24,411 nucleotides of DNA from Ruthenibacterium sp. (GCA_020025255.1 JAHHSK010000029.1:1-24411), one strand, 5' to 3'. Numbered from the stretch's first letter, positions 1 through 7,948 are shown. Translations and numbers: made by a program. The notes: a model not told the origin generated them from the letters alone.

Positions 1-113
1 TTATGACGGAACATCTGGAGCACTGTGTCCGCACCGGCTTTGAAACCGGCAACGCTGACCGTGCCATTGAGGATTTGAAAAAGGCACTGGAGCAGTTTTC
101 CAAAATGAAATAA
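1..113 (+). CDS. CsoR/RcnR-family (DUF156) metal-sensing transcriptional repressor, C-terminal fragment
   Basis: The window opens inside a plus-strand reading frame (codons in phase with position 3) that ends at the TAA at 111-113. The 36 visible residues contain HLEHCV near the start and finish with a helix of the type DLKKALEQFSKMK. In CsoR-family repressors the conserved His and Cys of the HLxxC element in the second helix are two of the three metal (Cu(I)/Ni(II)) ligands, and proteins end shortly after a helix of this kind. The rest of the protein, including the first Cys ligand and DNA-contacting residues, lies outside the window, so the metal specificity cannot be judged. The assignment rests on a short segment and is a family-level call only. 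Confidence 0.6.
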   Translation, partial: MTEHLEHCVRTGFETGNADRAIEDLKKALEQFSKMK

Positions 114-248
114 AAGGCTGCGCATCTGCGTTCATCCTGCTTCCCCTTTGTTTTTTCGATAAAATCATTTTGATATCAAAACATTTGTGGTCTTATGTCC
201 TATTGTTCAAACAGTCCGGGTCTGTACCGGCTTGTGCTTGCAAAAGTA

Positions 249-292
249 AAAAATGCCGCTGCGTGGTACACGCAGCGGCATTTTTCACTTTT
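249..292. terminator. Bidirectional intrinsic terminator
   Basis: A perfect 12-bp stem (254-265 pairing with 269-280) closes a 3-nt GTA loop. It is flanked by an A-run on the left and a T-run on the right, so it can terminate transcription in both directions. It would end the plus-strand repressor transcript (stop at 113) and the minus-strand polysaccharide operon whose last gene stops at 336. Confidence 0.85.
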
Positions 293-335
293 TACAGATT
301 GGGTGCAATCATTCTTTCCGCTAAGGAACTTCCCG

Positions 336-920
336 CTATCTTGTTTCTCTTTCCATTGCAGGACGATACCATTGCTTTTCTGTCAGCACCGCATCCGCCC
401 TGCAATCATGTGCCTCGCATATCAGCGTTTGGGAAAGCATCTTTTCTCTGCACAATATTACCTGAAACGCCTGCGGGGCTTTTTTCAAAAAGCGGTCATA
501 GTATCCTCCGCCATATCCAAGGCGCGTGCCATCCGGCGCTGCGCAAAGGCATGGGATCACACACAGTTCTAAAGTTTGCGGCAGCTGCCGGGGCGTTTCG
601 GCATCCGGTTGTAAAATCCCGTACATCCCCACATGCAGCTCTTCGATCCTTTGGATGATATGTGCATGCATCACCCCTTTTTCGGTGCACAGCGGCACAC
701 AAAGCGTTTTGCCCTGCTGTATTGCCGCCTTCAAAATGGCTCGGGTATCGATTTCATCCTCTCGGCCCACAAAGCAAAACACCGTCTGTGCCTGTTTCCA
801 TTCTGCACTTTCCAGCAGCCGCTGCGCAATGCTTTGGGATGCATCCCGCGTATACTGCGCGTCCAGCTGCGCAATGCGCGCCTTCATCTGTTGTCTCAGC
901 TGTTTTTTTGCATCTTTCAT
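336..920 (-). CDS. 5-formyltetrahydrofolate cyclo-ligase (MTHFS)
   Basis: This is a 194-residue protein of normal length for the family. It catalyses the ATP-dependent conversion of 5-formyl-THF to 5,10-methenyl-THF, a cytoplasmic folate-salvage step. Diagnostic features are the Lys/Arg-rich N-terminal helix (KKQLRQQMKAR), the segment FVGREDEIDTR at about 50-60, and the signature GTRLGYGGGYYDRFL at about 131-145, which binds the nucleotide and substrate. The C-terminal HDCRADAVLTE matches the family end. The start lies 6 nt after the stop of the upstream glycosyltransferase, with only a weak GGTG ribosome binding site, so translation is probably coupled. A folate gene at the end of a polysaccharide operon makes no obvious functional sense; co-transcription is likely because there is no terminator between them. 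Confidence 0.9.
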   Translation of the reverse strand: MKDAKKQLRQQMKARIAQLDAQYTRDASQSIAQRLLESAEWKQAQTVFCFVGREDEIDTRAILKAAIQQGKTLCVPLCTEKGVMHAHIIQRIEELHVGMYGILQPDAETPRQLPQTLELCVIPCLCAAPDGTRLGYGGGYYDRFLKKAPQAFQVILCREKMLSQTLICEAHDCRADAVLTEKQWYRPAMERETR

Positions 921-926
921 ACAAGT

Positions 927-2738
927 TCACACCGGGTCGTCTTTCGGCAGAGCATCGCTCTGCGAAAAATCCTCGCGATCGAGTGTCAGATTCGGATTAT
1001 AGTACGGGTCCCGCAGCAGGCTTTCGCCATAGCGTTCCTTCATGCGCCGCCGCTCGCCGTCGAACCGTTCCTTTGCCGCGCCTTTGGTATCCAATCCGCG
1101 GCTTTTGCTTTCATAATGGTACAGCTCTGCATACGGCGTATACAGGATACGGTATCCGCTGCTGCGTACGCGCAGACAAAAATCCACATCATTGAACGCC
1201 ACGGTGAATCCTTCATCCAGCCCGTTCACCTCATCATAGACCGAAGCCTTTACCATGAGGCAAGCTGCCGTCACTGCGGATAGATCCTGCACGGTTGATG
1301 CGCGGAACATATATCCGCTGCCGCCGCGCCTTGCATATTTATGGCTGTGGCCTGCATATCCGCCCAGCCCGATAATCACACCCGCATGCTGAATGGTATC
1401 ATCCGGATAATAGAGCTTTGCACCTACTATGCCGACCCCCGGCTGCACGCACAGCGAAAGCATTTCCGAAAGCCATGCGGCATTGATCACTTCCACATCG
1501 TTATTCAGCAGCAGCAGGTATTCACCGTTTGCATACCGGCGTGCAAAATTATTGATTGCGCTGAAGTTAAAGCCGCCCTCATACCGCACGACGCGGCAGT
1601 TGGGATGATCGCGTTCGATTGCCTCATAATAACGGAACGTTGCATCCTGCACCGAGTTGTTTTCGATCACAATGATTTCATAATTCGGATACGACGTTTT
1701 TTCAAAGATCGAGCGCAGTGCCTTGTCCAGATCGTCGATGTGATCCTTGTTCGGGATCATAATCGAGACGAGCGGTTCACCCTCGATTTCATATTCCACC
1801 TTATAGGTGCTGGGGAACAGGCCGTCCACGACCGCCGCCTTTGCGCCGGTGCGCGCAAGATGATCCGCTATGGCGCGCTTTGCCGCGTTGGCCACATACG
1901 GCTTTGCCTGCGTGCCCGCCGAAGTGGATGCCGCATGCACACGCCAATAATACAACACCTTTGCAATATGCTGCGGCACCGTGTGCTCGGAAAGCTTCAA
2001 AAACAGGTCGTGATCCTGACTGCCGTCACATTCCGGGCTAAGGCCTCCCACCGCGTCGAACAATTCTTTTGTAAACACAGAAAAATGGCAGATGTAATTG
2101 CAGCAGTTGAGATAATCCGGGGCAAAATCCGGTTTGAAATGCCCCGTAATGGGCCGGCGGATATCGCTTGTGAAAAGTGCTTCATCGCTGTAAAGGAACT
2201 GTGCGCCTGTTTCATGCACCGCTTTCATCATCTCATACACAGCGTGCGGTGCCAATACGTCATCATGATCGGCAAGCCCAATGTATTTTCCGCCTGCAAG
2301 TGCCGCCGCCGCATTCGTATTTGCAGAGATCCCTTTGTTTTCCACCTTGATGTATCGAATCCGTGTCTCTTTCGTTCGGTATTCCTCCACCGTTTTGGCA
2401 ACATCGGCATGCTGCGCATCGCTTGCATCGGCCAGACACAGTTCCCAGCATGGACAGGTCTGCGCCAATACGCTGTCCAATAGCTCCCGCAGGAATTTCT
2501 GCGGGGTATTATACAGCGGGACGCAGATGCTGATCGTTTCCCAGCCGAGGGCACGGTAATCCAGCGCGCGCTGTGCACAAAGTGTTTCTTTTTTCGGCAG
2601 GAAACGTCCCTTCTTGCTTCCAAAGCGCCGTTTGCAGAAAGCGGCTGCCCGCCGAAGGGTCGAAACCGCCCCTTCGGTGCGCATCATATCAACGAAAACA
2701 GCTGCCAGCTCGCGCAGGCGTTTGATTTTCAGATTCAT
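927..2738 (-). CDS. Tandem-domain GT2 glycosyltransferase (surface polysaccharide), paralogue 1
   Basis: This 603-residue protein has two GT-A type glycosyltransferase family 2 domains in a row and no signal peptide. Domain 1 (about 68-265) starts with SICVPLYNTPQKFLRELLDSV and carries the metal/nucleotide-binding DHDD at about 157-160 and a SQDHDLFLKL element near 240. Domain 2 (about 323-560) starts with VSIMIPNKDHIDDL, carries LLLLNNDVEV (NND about 412-414) and an AFNDVDFCLR acceptor-site motif. This architecture is typical of rhamnan or O-antigen-like glycan assembly enzymes that add sugars from nucleotide donors at the cytoplasmic face. It has a good ribosome binding site (GGAGA about 8 nt upstream) and follows the paralogous gene at 2780-4648 by about 40 nt. 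The sugar and linkage cannot be read from sequence; the rfbC gene upstream suggests rhamnose. Confidence 0.88.
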   Translation of the reverse strand: MNLKIKRLRELAAVFVDMMRTEGAVSTLRRAAAFCKRRFGSKKGRFLPKKETLCAQRALDYRALGWETISICVPLYNTPQKFLRELLDSVLAQTCPCWELCLADASDAQHADVAKTVEEYRTKETRIRYIKVENKGISANTNAAAALAGGKYIGLADHDDVLAPHAVYEMMKAVHETGAQFLYSDEALFTSDIRRPITGHFKPDFAPDYLNCCNYICHFSVFTKELFDAVGGLSPECDGSQDHDLFLKLSEHTVPQHIAKVLYYWRVHAASTSAGTQAKPYVANAAKRAIADHLARTGAKAAVVDGLFPSTYKVEYEIEGEPLVSIMIPNKDHIDDLDKALRSIFEKTSYPNYEIIVIENNSVQDATFRYYEAIERDHPNCRVVRYEGGFNFSAINNFARRYANGEYLLLLNNDVEVINAAWLSEMLSLCVQPGVGIVGAKLYYPDDTIQHAGVIIGLGGYAGHSHKYARRGGSGYMFRASTVQDLSAVTAACLMVKASVYDEVNGLDEGFTVAFNDVDFCLRVRSSGYRILYTPYAELYHYESKSRGLDTKGAAKERFDGERRRMKERYGESLLRDPYYNPNLTLDREDFSQSDALPKDDPV

Positions 2739-2779
2739 ACGGCTTCTCCTTTATATCCGAATTCGGTTCACGATTTTGA

Positions 2780-4648
2780 TCATTGATATCCGTAGTTTTC
2801 ATATAAAAGCGTCAGGTGCGGATTATAGTACGGGTCGCCGCGCTGCATCAGCTCCGCATACCGTGCACGAAACCGTTCGCGCTCTGCCTCATACCGTGCC
2901 TGCCGCGGCCCGCCGCAGTTTGTATCATCGCCGCGGCTTTTGCTTTCATGGTGCACTGCACACGCAAACGGCGTCATCACATTGCACAGCCCCTTTTCCC
3001 ACAGACGCAGGCAGAAATCGACATCGTTATATGCAACGGCAAAGTGTTCTGCATCCAGCCCGCCCACCGCGTCATACAGTTCCTTTTTCACCATAAGGCA
3101 CGCGCCCGTCACGGCACAGAAATTCTGCGTTGTGGCAAGCCGGTTCATATCCCCGGCACTCGCGCGCGGATGACCTTTATGCGAATGCCCCGCGCTGCCG
3201 TTGATGCCGATGAACACGCCTGCATGCTGAATCGTATCATCCGGGTAAAACAGCTTTGCCCCTACTGCGCCCACATCGCCGCGCTGCGAATAGGAAAGCA
3301 GTTCGCGGACGAAATCCGGCGTTTCCACTTCAATATCGTTATTGAGCAAAAGCAAATGACTGCCCAGAGCAAACTGTGCGCCGAAGTTATTGATCGCGCT
3401 GAAATTGAATTTGCCCTCATAACGCACCACACGGCATGCCGGATACTGCTTTTGCGCCTGTTCATAGTATTCAAAGGTCTTAGGGTCTTCGGAATTGTTT
3501 TCAATGATGATCACTTCCATGTCGTCCCACCCCGCAAAGCGGTACAGCGTTTCAAGGCAGCGCGAAAGATCTTCGATATGATCCTTGTTCGGGATCAGTA
3601 CCGACACGCGCCCGGGCTTTGTGATTTCATACCGGATCCGATAAGCGCCCGGGCTTTGCGTTACCGGTGTCACCTGACCCGGCGTGCCAAGGCGTTCCAG
3701 CTGGGCGGCGATCGCCCTTGCCCCTGCCTGCACGGCGTACGGCTTTGCCTGCATGCTGCTTGCCGTGGATGCATCATGGCTGCGCCACCAGTACAGGATT
3801 TTCGGGATATGGACAACATGGCGCGCCTGCTGCGTCAAACGCAGGATCAAATCAAAATCCTGCGCCCCGTCAAATTCCGCACGCTCTCCCCCGCCTGCTT
3901 TTTCCAGCAGTTCACGGCTGAATACCGAAAGATGTGTGATGTAATTGCATCCGCGCAGTGAATCGGGGGAAAAACCCGGTTTATAGTGATAGCGCAGCGC
4001 CTTTTTCAGCCGTGCATCCAAAACCACTTCATCCGAATACAGAAAATCCGCATCCTCTTCGTTGATTTTTGTCACCACATCAAACAGCGCACTCGGAGTA
4101 ATGACATCATCATGATCCAAAAGCGCAAAAAAATCCCCGCTCGCCGCCGCAAAGCCTGCGTTGGTATTTTCGGATATCCCTTTGTTTTGCGCAAGGCGCA
4201 CATAGCGGATGCGCTGATCGGAAAAGCTGCGCACGGTTTTTTCCACATCTGCATGCGCTGGGTCCGAAGCATCCGCAAGCACCAGCTCCCAATTTGCATA
4301 GGTTTGCCGGAGCACGCTTTGGATCATTTCCCGCAGGAATTTCCTGGGCGTATTATACAGCGGAACCACAACCGAAATCAGCGGCCTTTTTTCAAACACC
4401 GCCGCGCGCTGTGCCGGCAGTTCCCGGCGCAGCGGCAGTTCCAGACGAAAACGCTGGATCTCCCCCGTCGTCATCAGGCTGATGCGCACGGAAATTTCGC
4501 GCCAAAGTGCTTGCGCCCCGCGCGTTTTCAGGCAGGCAAGCGCCCGGCGGGAAATACTTTTGAAATGTTCCGGCTGAATCGTGCGCAAAAACGCCTTTCC
4601 CACAGAATCCTTTTCGGCCGGATCCTGCACTTTATTTTGCTGCGCCAT
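2780..4648 (-). CDS. Tandem-domain GT2 glycosyltransferase (surface polysaccharide), paralogue 2
   Basis: This 622-residue protein has the same two-domain GT2 architecture as its downstream neighbour and clear sequence similarity through both domains. Domain 1 begins at about 90 (LISVVVPLYNTPRKFLREM) with DHDD at about 178-181. Domain 2 begins at about 347 (RVSVLIPNKDHIEDL) and has LLLLNNDIEV (NND about 436-438) and AYNDVDFCLR. The N-terminal 85 residues diverge from paralogue 1 and have no recognisable domain. The pair probably arose by tandem duplication and divergence, with each copy making different linkages in one repeat unit (inference). The start is supported by an AGGGGGA ribosome binding site 5 nt upstream. 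A strong hairpin sits between this gene and the export ATPase upstream of it. Confidence 0.88.
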   Translation of the reverse strand: MAQQNKVQDPAEKDSVGKAFLRTIQPEHFKSISRRALACLKTRGAQALWREISVRISLMTTGEIQRFRLELPLRRELPAQRAAVFEKRPLISVVVPLYNTPRKFLREMIQSVLRQTYANWELVLADASDPAHADVEKTVRSFSDQRIRYVRLAQNKGISENTNAGFAAASGDFFALLDHDDVITPSALFDVVTKINEEDADFLYSDEVVLDARLKKALRYHYKPGFSPDSLRGCNYITHLSVFSRELLEKAGGGERAEFDGAQDFDLILRLTQQARHVVHIPKILYWWRSHDASTASSMQAKPYAVQAGARAIAAQLERLGTPGQVTPVTQSPGAYRIRYEITKPGRVSVLIPNKDHIEDLSRCLETLYRFAGWDDMEVIIIENNSEDPKTFEYYEQAQKQYPACRVVRYEGKFNFSAINNFGAQFALGSHLLLLNNDIEVETPDFVRELLSYSQRGDVGAVGAKLFYPDDTIQHAGVFIGINGSAGHSHKGHPRASAGDMNRLATTQNFCAVTGACLMVKKELYDAVGGLDAEHFAVAYNDVDFCLRLWEKGLCNVMTPFACAVHHESKSRGDDTNCGGPRQARYEAERERFRARYAELMQRGDPYYNPHLTLLYENYGYQ

Positions 4649-4672
4649 AAAAATCCCCCTTTTTTCGACAGA

Positions 4673-4725
4673 ACAACGCGGCCCGGCTGCCGGCGGTATC
4701 GCACAGCAGCCGGAAACCGCGTTGT
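4673..4725 (-). other. Intergenic hairpin inside the polysaccharide operon (attenuator or mRNA-stability element)
   Basis: An outer 9-bp stem (4673-4681 with 4717-4725) and an inner 8-bp stem (4683-4690 with 4706-4713) form one long GC-rich hairpin between the export ATPase (stop at 4747) and the next glycosyltransferase (start at 4648). On the minus strand it is not followed directly by a U-run; an A-rich stretch and the ribosome binding site follow. It is therefore more likely to trim or stabilise the upstream mRNA than to stop transcription completely. Confidence 0.6.
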
Positions 4726-4746
4726 CATCACACTCTGCGTCGGCTT

Positions 4747-5487
4747 TTACTCATTGTTTTCGCCCAGTGATTTATAGGCGGCGCACACCTGTGCCGCGTC
4801 GCCGTCCATTTTCACCCGGCCCTTTTCCAGCCACGTCACCTTGTCACACATCCGCTCGATCTGTTCGATCGAATGGCTGACCAGCAGAACGGTGGTGCCG
4901 CCGCTCATCAGCTGATGCATGCGTTCTTCACATTTTTCCTGGAAGCGGAAATCGCCCACGGAAAGGATCTCGTCCGCGATCAGCACCTGGGGGGTGGTAA
5001 TGGTTGCAATCGCAAAAGCAATGCGCGCCACCATTCCCGAAGAATAGTTCTTCAGCGGCACATCCAGAAACTCGCGCAGTTCACTGAATTCTACAATCTC
5101 ATCAAATTTTTCATCAATGTATTTCGGCGTAAGCCCCAAAACCGTACCGTTGAGATAGATGTTTTCCCGCGCGGTGAGGTCCATGTCAAACCCTGCGCCC
5201 AGTTCGATCAGCGGAGCCACGCTCCCGTTTACGCTGACCGAACCGCTTGTGGGCTTGAACACTCCGGAAATCACCTTTAACAGCGTGGATTTCCCCGAAC
5301 CGTTCAAGCCGACGATCCCGCGGAATTCCCCTTTTTCGACGTGCATCGAAACATCGCGCAGTGCATAAAATTCTTCAAACTGCAATTTCCCCTTCACTGC
5401 TGCAAGCAGATACTCCTTGAGACTTTCATGCTTTTCCTTTGCCATGTTGAAGCACATGGAAACATTATTCACTTCGATCATATTCAT
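4747..5487 (-). CDS. Polysaccharide ABC exporter ATP-binding protein (Wzt/TagH type)
   Basis: The 246-residue nucleotide-binding subunit powers export of an undecaprenyl-linked glycan through the permease encoded just upstream. Visible motifs are Walker A GLNGSGKST at about 60-68, the ABC signature NYSSGMVARIAFA, Walker B VLIADEILSVGD, and the switch His in VSHSIEQI. The N-terminal extension with a CFNMAKEKHESLKEYLL segment before the first strand is typical of the Wzt/TagH/KpsT export branch. The start was set at the ATG at 5485-5487, which has GGAG about 9 nt upstream; a longer reading frame would begin inside the permease gene. The protein ends after the ATPase domain, so it lacks the C-terminal carbohydrate-binding domain of O9a-type Wzt. 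Chain-end recognition by this subunit is therefore unlikely. Confidence 0.92.
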   Translation of the reverse strand: MNMIEVNNVSMCFNMAKEKHESLKEYLLAAVKGKLQFEEFYALRDVSMHVEKGEFRGIVGLNGSGKSTLLKVISGVFKPTSGSVSVNGSVAPLIELGAGFDMDLTARENIYLNGTVLGLTPKYIDEKFDEIVEFSELREFLDVPLKNYSSGMVARIAFAIATITTPQVLIADEILSVGDFRFQEKCEERMHQLMSGGTTVLLVSHSIEQIERMCDKVTWLEKGRVKMDGDAAQVCAAYKSLGENNE

Positions 5488-5500
5488 ATCTGCCACTCCT

Positions 5501-6319
5501 TTAAATGTGCAGGACAAATTTATCCTGCTGACGGCGGAATACGATCAGCCCAAGCGTCAAAGCAATCAGCGCGCACAAAGCACACACCCAGATCATATTT
5601 ACCGACAAAAGCTCCCCGTCCAGTACGGTTTTTCGAAAACCGGTGATATACCAATACAGCGGATTGAAGCGGATCAGGCTCTGCATATTCATGGTGTGAC
5701 CCGCAATCACAATATCCCCCATTTGTGCGGGATCATAGAAGATTGCGGAAAAATACATCAGTGCCGTGGTAAATACCCCCCACAGGTGCATCACATCACG
5801 AAAGAACACCGTTGCTGCCGAAAGGATCAGCCCGATTCCCAGTGTAAACACAAACAGCGTCAGCAGCGGATACAAAGCAAGGAACGCCGTCATATGCAGC
5901 TTTGCCCCGGTAAACAGCATTACAAGGATCAGGGCAATGAACGAAAACAGGCAGTTCACCAATGCGAAGCACACGCGCTCCAGCGGGAAAATATATTTTG
6001 GGATATATACCTTTTTAATTAAAGGCGCAGCAGAAAGCATGCTGCTCATCGCACTGCCGGTGCCTTCACTGAAAAAATTGAACAGCAGCTGGCCGATTAA
6101 AAGATAGACAGAGAAGTTTTCGATTCCTGCCCCGCGCATATCAAAAATGGAAGAGAATATGAGCACCATAACGATGTTCATCAGCAGCGGGTTGAGCACG
6201 CTCCACAAAACCCCCAAAACACTGCGGCGGTATTTCAGCTTGAAATCGCGCCCAATGAGGTTTTGCAGCAAATAGCGGTAACGCCAGAAATCCTTGATAT
6301 ATGCTTTCAGCATGTGCAT
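5501..6319 (-). CDS. Polysaccharide ABC exporter permease (ABC-2, Wzm/TagG type)
   Basis: A 272-residue ABC-2 membrane subunit. It begins with a cytoplasmic amphipathic segment ending in RDFKLKYRRSVLGVLWSVLNPL, which is characteristic of Wzm/TagG/KpsM proteins, followed by about six hydrophobic helices and the usual FNPLYWYITGFRKTVLDG element before the last helices. It forms the membrane channel with the ATPase that starts 13 nt downstream. The first ATG is preferred because GGTGG lies about 10 nt upstream of it, inside the last codons of rfbC; rfbC stops only 6 nt before this start. Close packing of epimerase, permease and ATPase indicates one operon for synthesis and export of a rhamnose-containing cell-surface glycan. 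Confidence 0.92.
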   Translation of the reverse strand: MHMLKAYIKDFWRYRYLLQNLIGRDFKLKYRRSVLGVLWSVLNPLLMNIVMVLIFSSIFDMRGAGIENFSVYLLIGQLLFNFFSEGTGSAMSSMLSAAPLIKKVYIPKYIFPLERVCFALVNCLFSFIALILVMLFTGAKLHMTAFLALYPLLTLFVFTLGIGLILSAATVFFRDVMHLWGVFTTALMYFSAIFYDPAQMGDIVIAGHTMNMQSLIRFNPLYWYITGFRKTVLDGELLSVNMIWVCALCALIALTLGLIVFRRQQDKFVLHI

Positions 6320-6325
6320 CCGAGC

Positions 6326-6892
6326 TTACCACCTTTCAAAAAATGTATACTGCTGCTCGTTAAAGCCCTTGTGTTCCTTATCTTTCGCAGAAAGCAGGAT
6401 CTCACCGTCTATTTCGGGCCATACGATCCCAATTTCCGGATCATCCCACTTTACCCCGCCTTCGGACGAAGGATCATAAAAATCGGTGCATTTGTAGGTG
6501 AATTCCGCTTCGTCAGAAAGAACCAGAAAGCCGTGTGCAAAGCCCTGCGGGATGTAAAACTGCCTTTTGTTTTCTGCGGAAAGCGTAACGCCCACCCATT
6601 TGCCGAACGTTTCGCTGTTCGGGCGGCAATCGACTGCAACATCGAAAACCTCCCCGCTGACAACCCGTACCAGCTTGCCCTGGGTATGCTCTTTTTGAAA
6701 ATGCAGCCCGCGCAGCACACCCTTGGAACTTTTGCTTTGGTTATCCTGTACAAACGGGCCGCAGATGCCTGCTGCCGCAAATTCGCGTTCTTCAAATGTT
6801 TCCATAAAATAGCCGCGGCTGTCCCCAAATACGGTGGGCTCAATAATCAGTACCCCGGGGATTTCCGTGCGGATAAAGTTGAATTTTCCCAT
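6326..6892 (-). CDS. rfbC: dTDP-4-dehydrorhamnose 3,5-epimerase
   Basis: RmlC/RfbC converts dTDP-4-keto-6-deoxy-D-glucose to dTDP-4-keto-L-rhamnose, the third step of dTDP-L-rhamnose synthesis. The cupin-fold protein shows the hallmark strings GDSRGYFMETF, GVLRGLHFQ (catalytic His about 64), FYIPQGFAHGFLVL and AEFTYKCTDFY (catalytic Tyr about 133). The ATG at 6890-6892 gives 188 residues, the usual family length. It has AGAGGA about 11 nt upstream, so I prefer it over a TTG 51 nt further out. It is the first gene of the export/glycosyltransferase operon. The other rhamnose genes (rfbA, rfbB, rfbD) are not in the window and must be elsewhere if the pathway is complete. Confidence 0.93.
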   Translation of the reverse strand: MGKFNFIRTEIPGVLIIEPTVFGDSRGYFMETFEEREFAAAGICGPFVQDNQSKSSKGVLRGLHFQKEHTQGKLVRVVSGEVFDVAVDCRPNSETFGKWVGVTLSAENKRQFYIPQGFAHGFLVLSDEAEFTYKCTDFYDPSSEGGVKWDDPEIGIVWPEIDGEILLSAKDKEHKGFNEQQYTFFERW

Positions 6893-6950
6893 ATCAAAAA
6901 AGTCCTCTCTCGTGATCTTCCTTTTATTGGCATTTCCAGACAATAAACCT

Positions 6951-6984
6951 ATTATAGAATATCACAAAAGGCGCCGGCTTTCAA
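6951..6984 (-). promoter_or_regulatory. Candidate sigma-A promoter for the rfbC operon
   Basis: Reading the minus strand upstream of rfbC there is a TTGAAA followed after 17 nt by TATTCT, which fits a vegetative -35/-10 pair. A TATAAT lies a few bases further downstream but with poor -35 spacing. The position, between the terminator of the upstream gene and rfbC, is right for an operon promoter. Confidence 0.45.
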
Positions 6985-7016
6985 GTTATTGTACCGTTTC
7001 GCCGCACCGCAGGCAT

Positions 7017-7050
7017 AAAAACAGCGTATGCAAAATTGCATACGCCGCTT
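7017..7050 (-). terminator. Intrinsic terminator of the SpoIIQ-like gene
   Basis: A perfect 10-bp stem (7024-7033 with 7036-7045) lies just past the stop of the minus-strand gene at 7055 and, read on the minus strand, is followed within a few bases by a run of five T. It separates this gene from the rfbC operon. Confidence 0.8.
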
Positions 7051-7054
7051 TGTG

Positions 7055-7849
7055 TTATTCCTTATGCTGTGCAAAAAATTCTTCCGGGTTCACATAACGT
7101 CCTTCGCGAAGCACTTCCACATGCACATGATGATCCAAAGCACTTTCAACCGGTATTTCACCCAGTACTCCGATCGGTTCGCCGGGCTTTACCTGATCGC
7201 CCGCCTTCACTGTCACCTGTGCAAGACCGCATAACCGCATTTGGATATCCTCCTGCCGAAGCTCGACGATATTCCCCCACTGCGGATCCATTTTCACATC
7301 CACAACCTGAGCCGCTGCCGGTGCCGCCACCGGCGTGCCTTTTTCACCGGCAATATCCATGCCGTTGTGCGTGCGCCAGTCATTCAGCGTGTCATCGTAA
7401 ACCAATTCATCCCCGCTGAAGCCCTGCAGCTTTTCGCCCTGGGTCGGCAATGCAAATGAGGGCGGTTCCACAGGATGCTGCTGTGCGGATTCGTTTGGCG
7501 TTTCGGATGCAGCGGATAACTTTGCAGGCGCAGAAGATGCATTCTGCTGCTTGGGCTGCGATGAGGATGCACTCGGTGATTCGGATTGCGCAGAGGATTC
7601 GCTTGGTGCCAGCGGCACATCCTGTTTCTTTTCCTCTGCCGGTGCGTGCGGTTCGTGCTGCCACGGAATTTCCTCCTCCACGTTCATCGGCTGGCGATAC
7701 TGCGGCGGCTGCGATGGCGCATTCAGGGTATCCAGCATATTGCCCACGGCAAAGAAGCCGGCTGCCGCAGCACCTGCAACCACAAGCGTCAGTGCGACAT
7801 AAAAGCCCTTGCCTTTCCAGAAGCTGCCGGAGCTTTGTTCGTTCTTCAT
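7055..7849 (-). CDS. spoIIQ: SpoIIQ-like M23-family forespore membrane protein
   Basis: The 264-residue protein has a short cytoplasmic N-terminus, one transmembrane helix at about 15-36, a long low-complexity Ser/Pro/Gln/Ala linker (about 45-130) and a LytM/M23 domain (about 135-260). The zinc-site motif HNGMD (His161, Asp165) and HVH (His241, His243) are present. The usual YxHL motif, which carries a second catalytic His in active M23 enzymes, reads MRLCGL, so activity is doubtful. SpoIIQ anchors the engulfing forespore membrane to SpoIIIAH in the mother cell; some clostridial SpoIIQ proteins keep the zinc site, unlike that of Bacillus subtilis. One TM helix, the DHHVHVEVLREG..VNPEEF ending and size all fit. 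GGAGGA precedes the ATG. Another membrane-anchored M23 protein remains possible. Confidence 0.75.
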   Translation of the reverse strand: MKNEQSSGSFWKGKGFYVALTLVVAGAAAAGFFAVGNMLDTLNAPSQPPQYRQPMNVEEEIPWQHEPHAPAEEKKQDVPLAPSESSAQSESPSASSSQPKQQNASSAPAKLSAASETPNESAQQHPVEPPSFALPTQGEKLQGFSGDELVYDDTLNDWRTHNGMDIAGEKGTPVAAPAAAQVVDVKMDPQWGNIVELRQEDIQMRLCGLAQVTVKAGDQVKPGEPIGVLGEIPVESALDHHVHVEVLREGRYVNPEEFFAQHKE

Positions 7850-7918
7850 TCTTTTTTCCTCCCTGCCGTTTTTTCAGGCGGCCTTTCCCCGCCTGATTCC
7901 CGCGGCCTGTGATACTAG

Positions 7919-7948
7919 TATTTTGAACGTTCCGCTGCGGAATATTCA
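7919..7948 (-). promoter_or_regulatory. Candidate forespore (sigma-F/G-like) promoter overlapping a palindrome
   Basis: On the minus strand upstream of the SpoIIQ-like gene a TGAATA (7943-7948) is followed 17 nt later by CAAAATA (7919-7925). This is one mismatch from the sigma-G-type CATnMTA -10 element, with a well-matching -35. The spacer contains the perfect 13-bp palindrome TTCCGC-T-GCGGAA, which extends imperfectly to 7925-7947. The match is by eye and short elements occur by chance. Confidence 0.35.

Noticed and set aside
168..181. Perfect palindrome TTTTGATATCAAAA downstream of the CsoR-family gene
   Set aside because: Short, AT-rich and located after the gene rather than in a promoter; likely chance.
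1341..2483. A 380-codon plus-strand reading frame opposite the first glycosyltransferase
   Set aside because: Antisense shadow of a strongly supported GT2 gene; no ribosome binding site or domain, and a similar shadow occurs opposite the paralogue.
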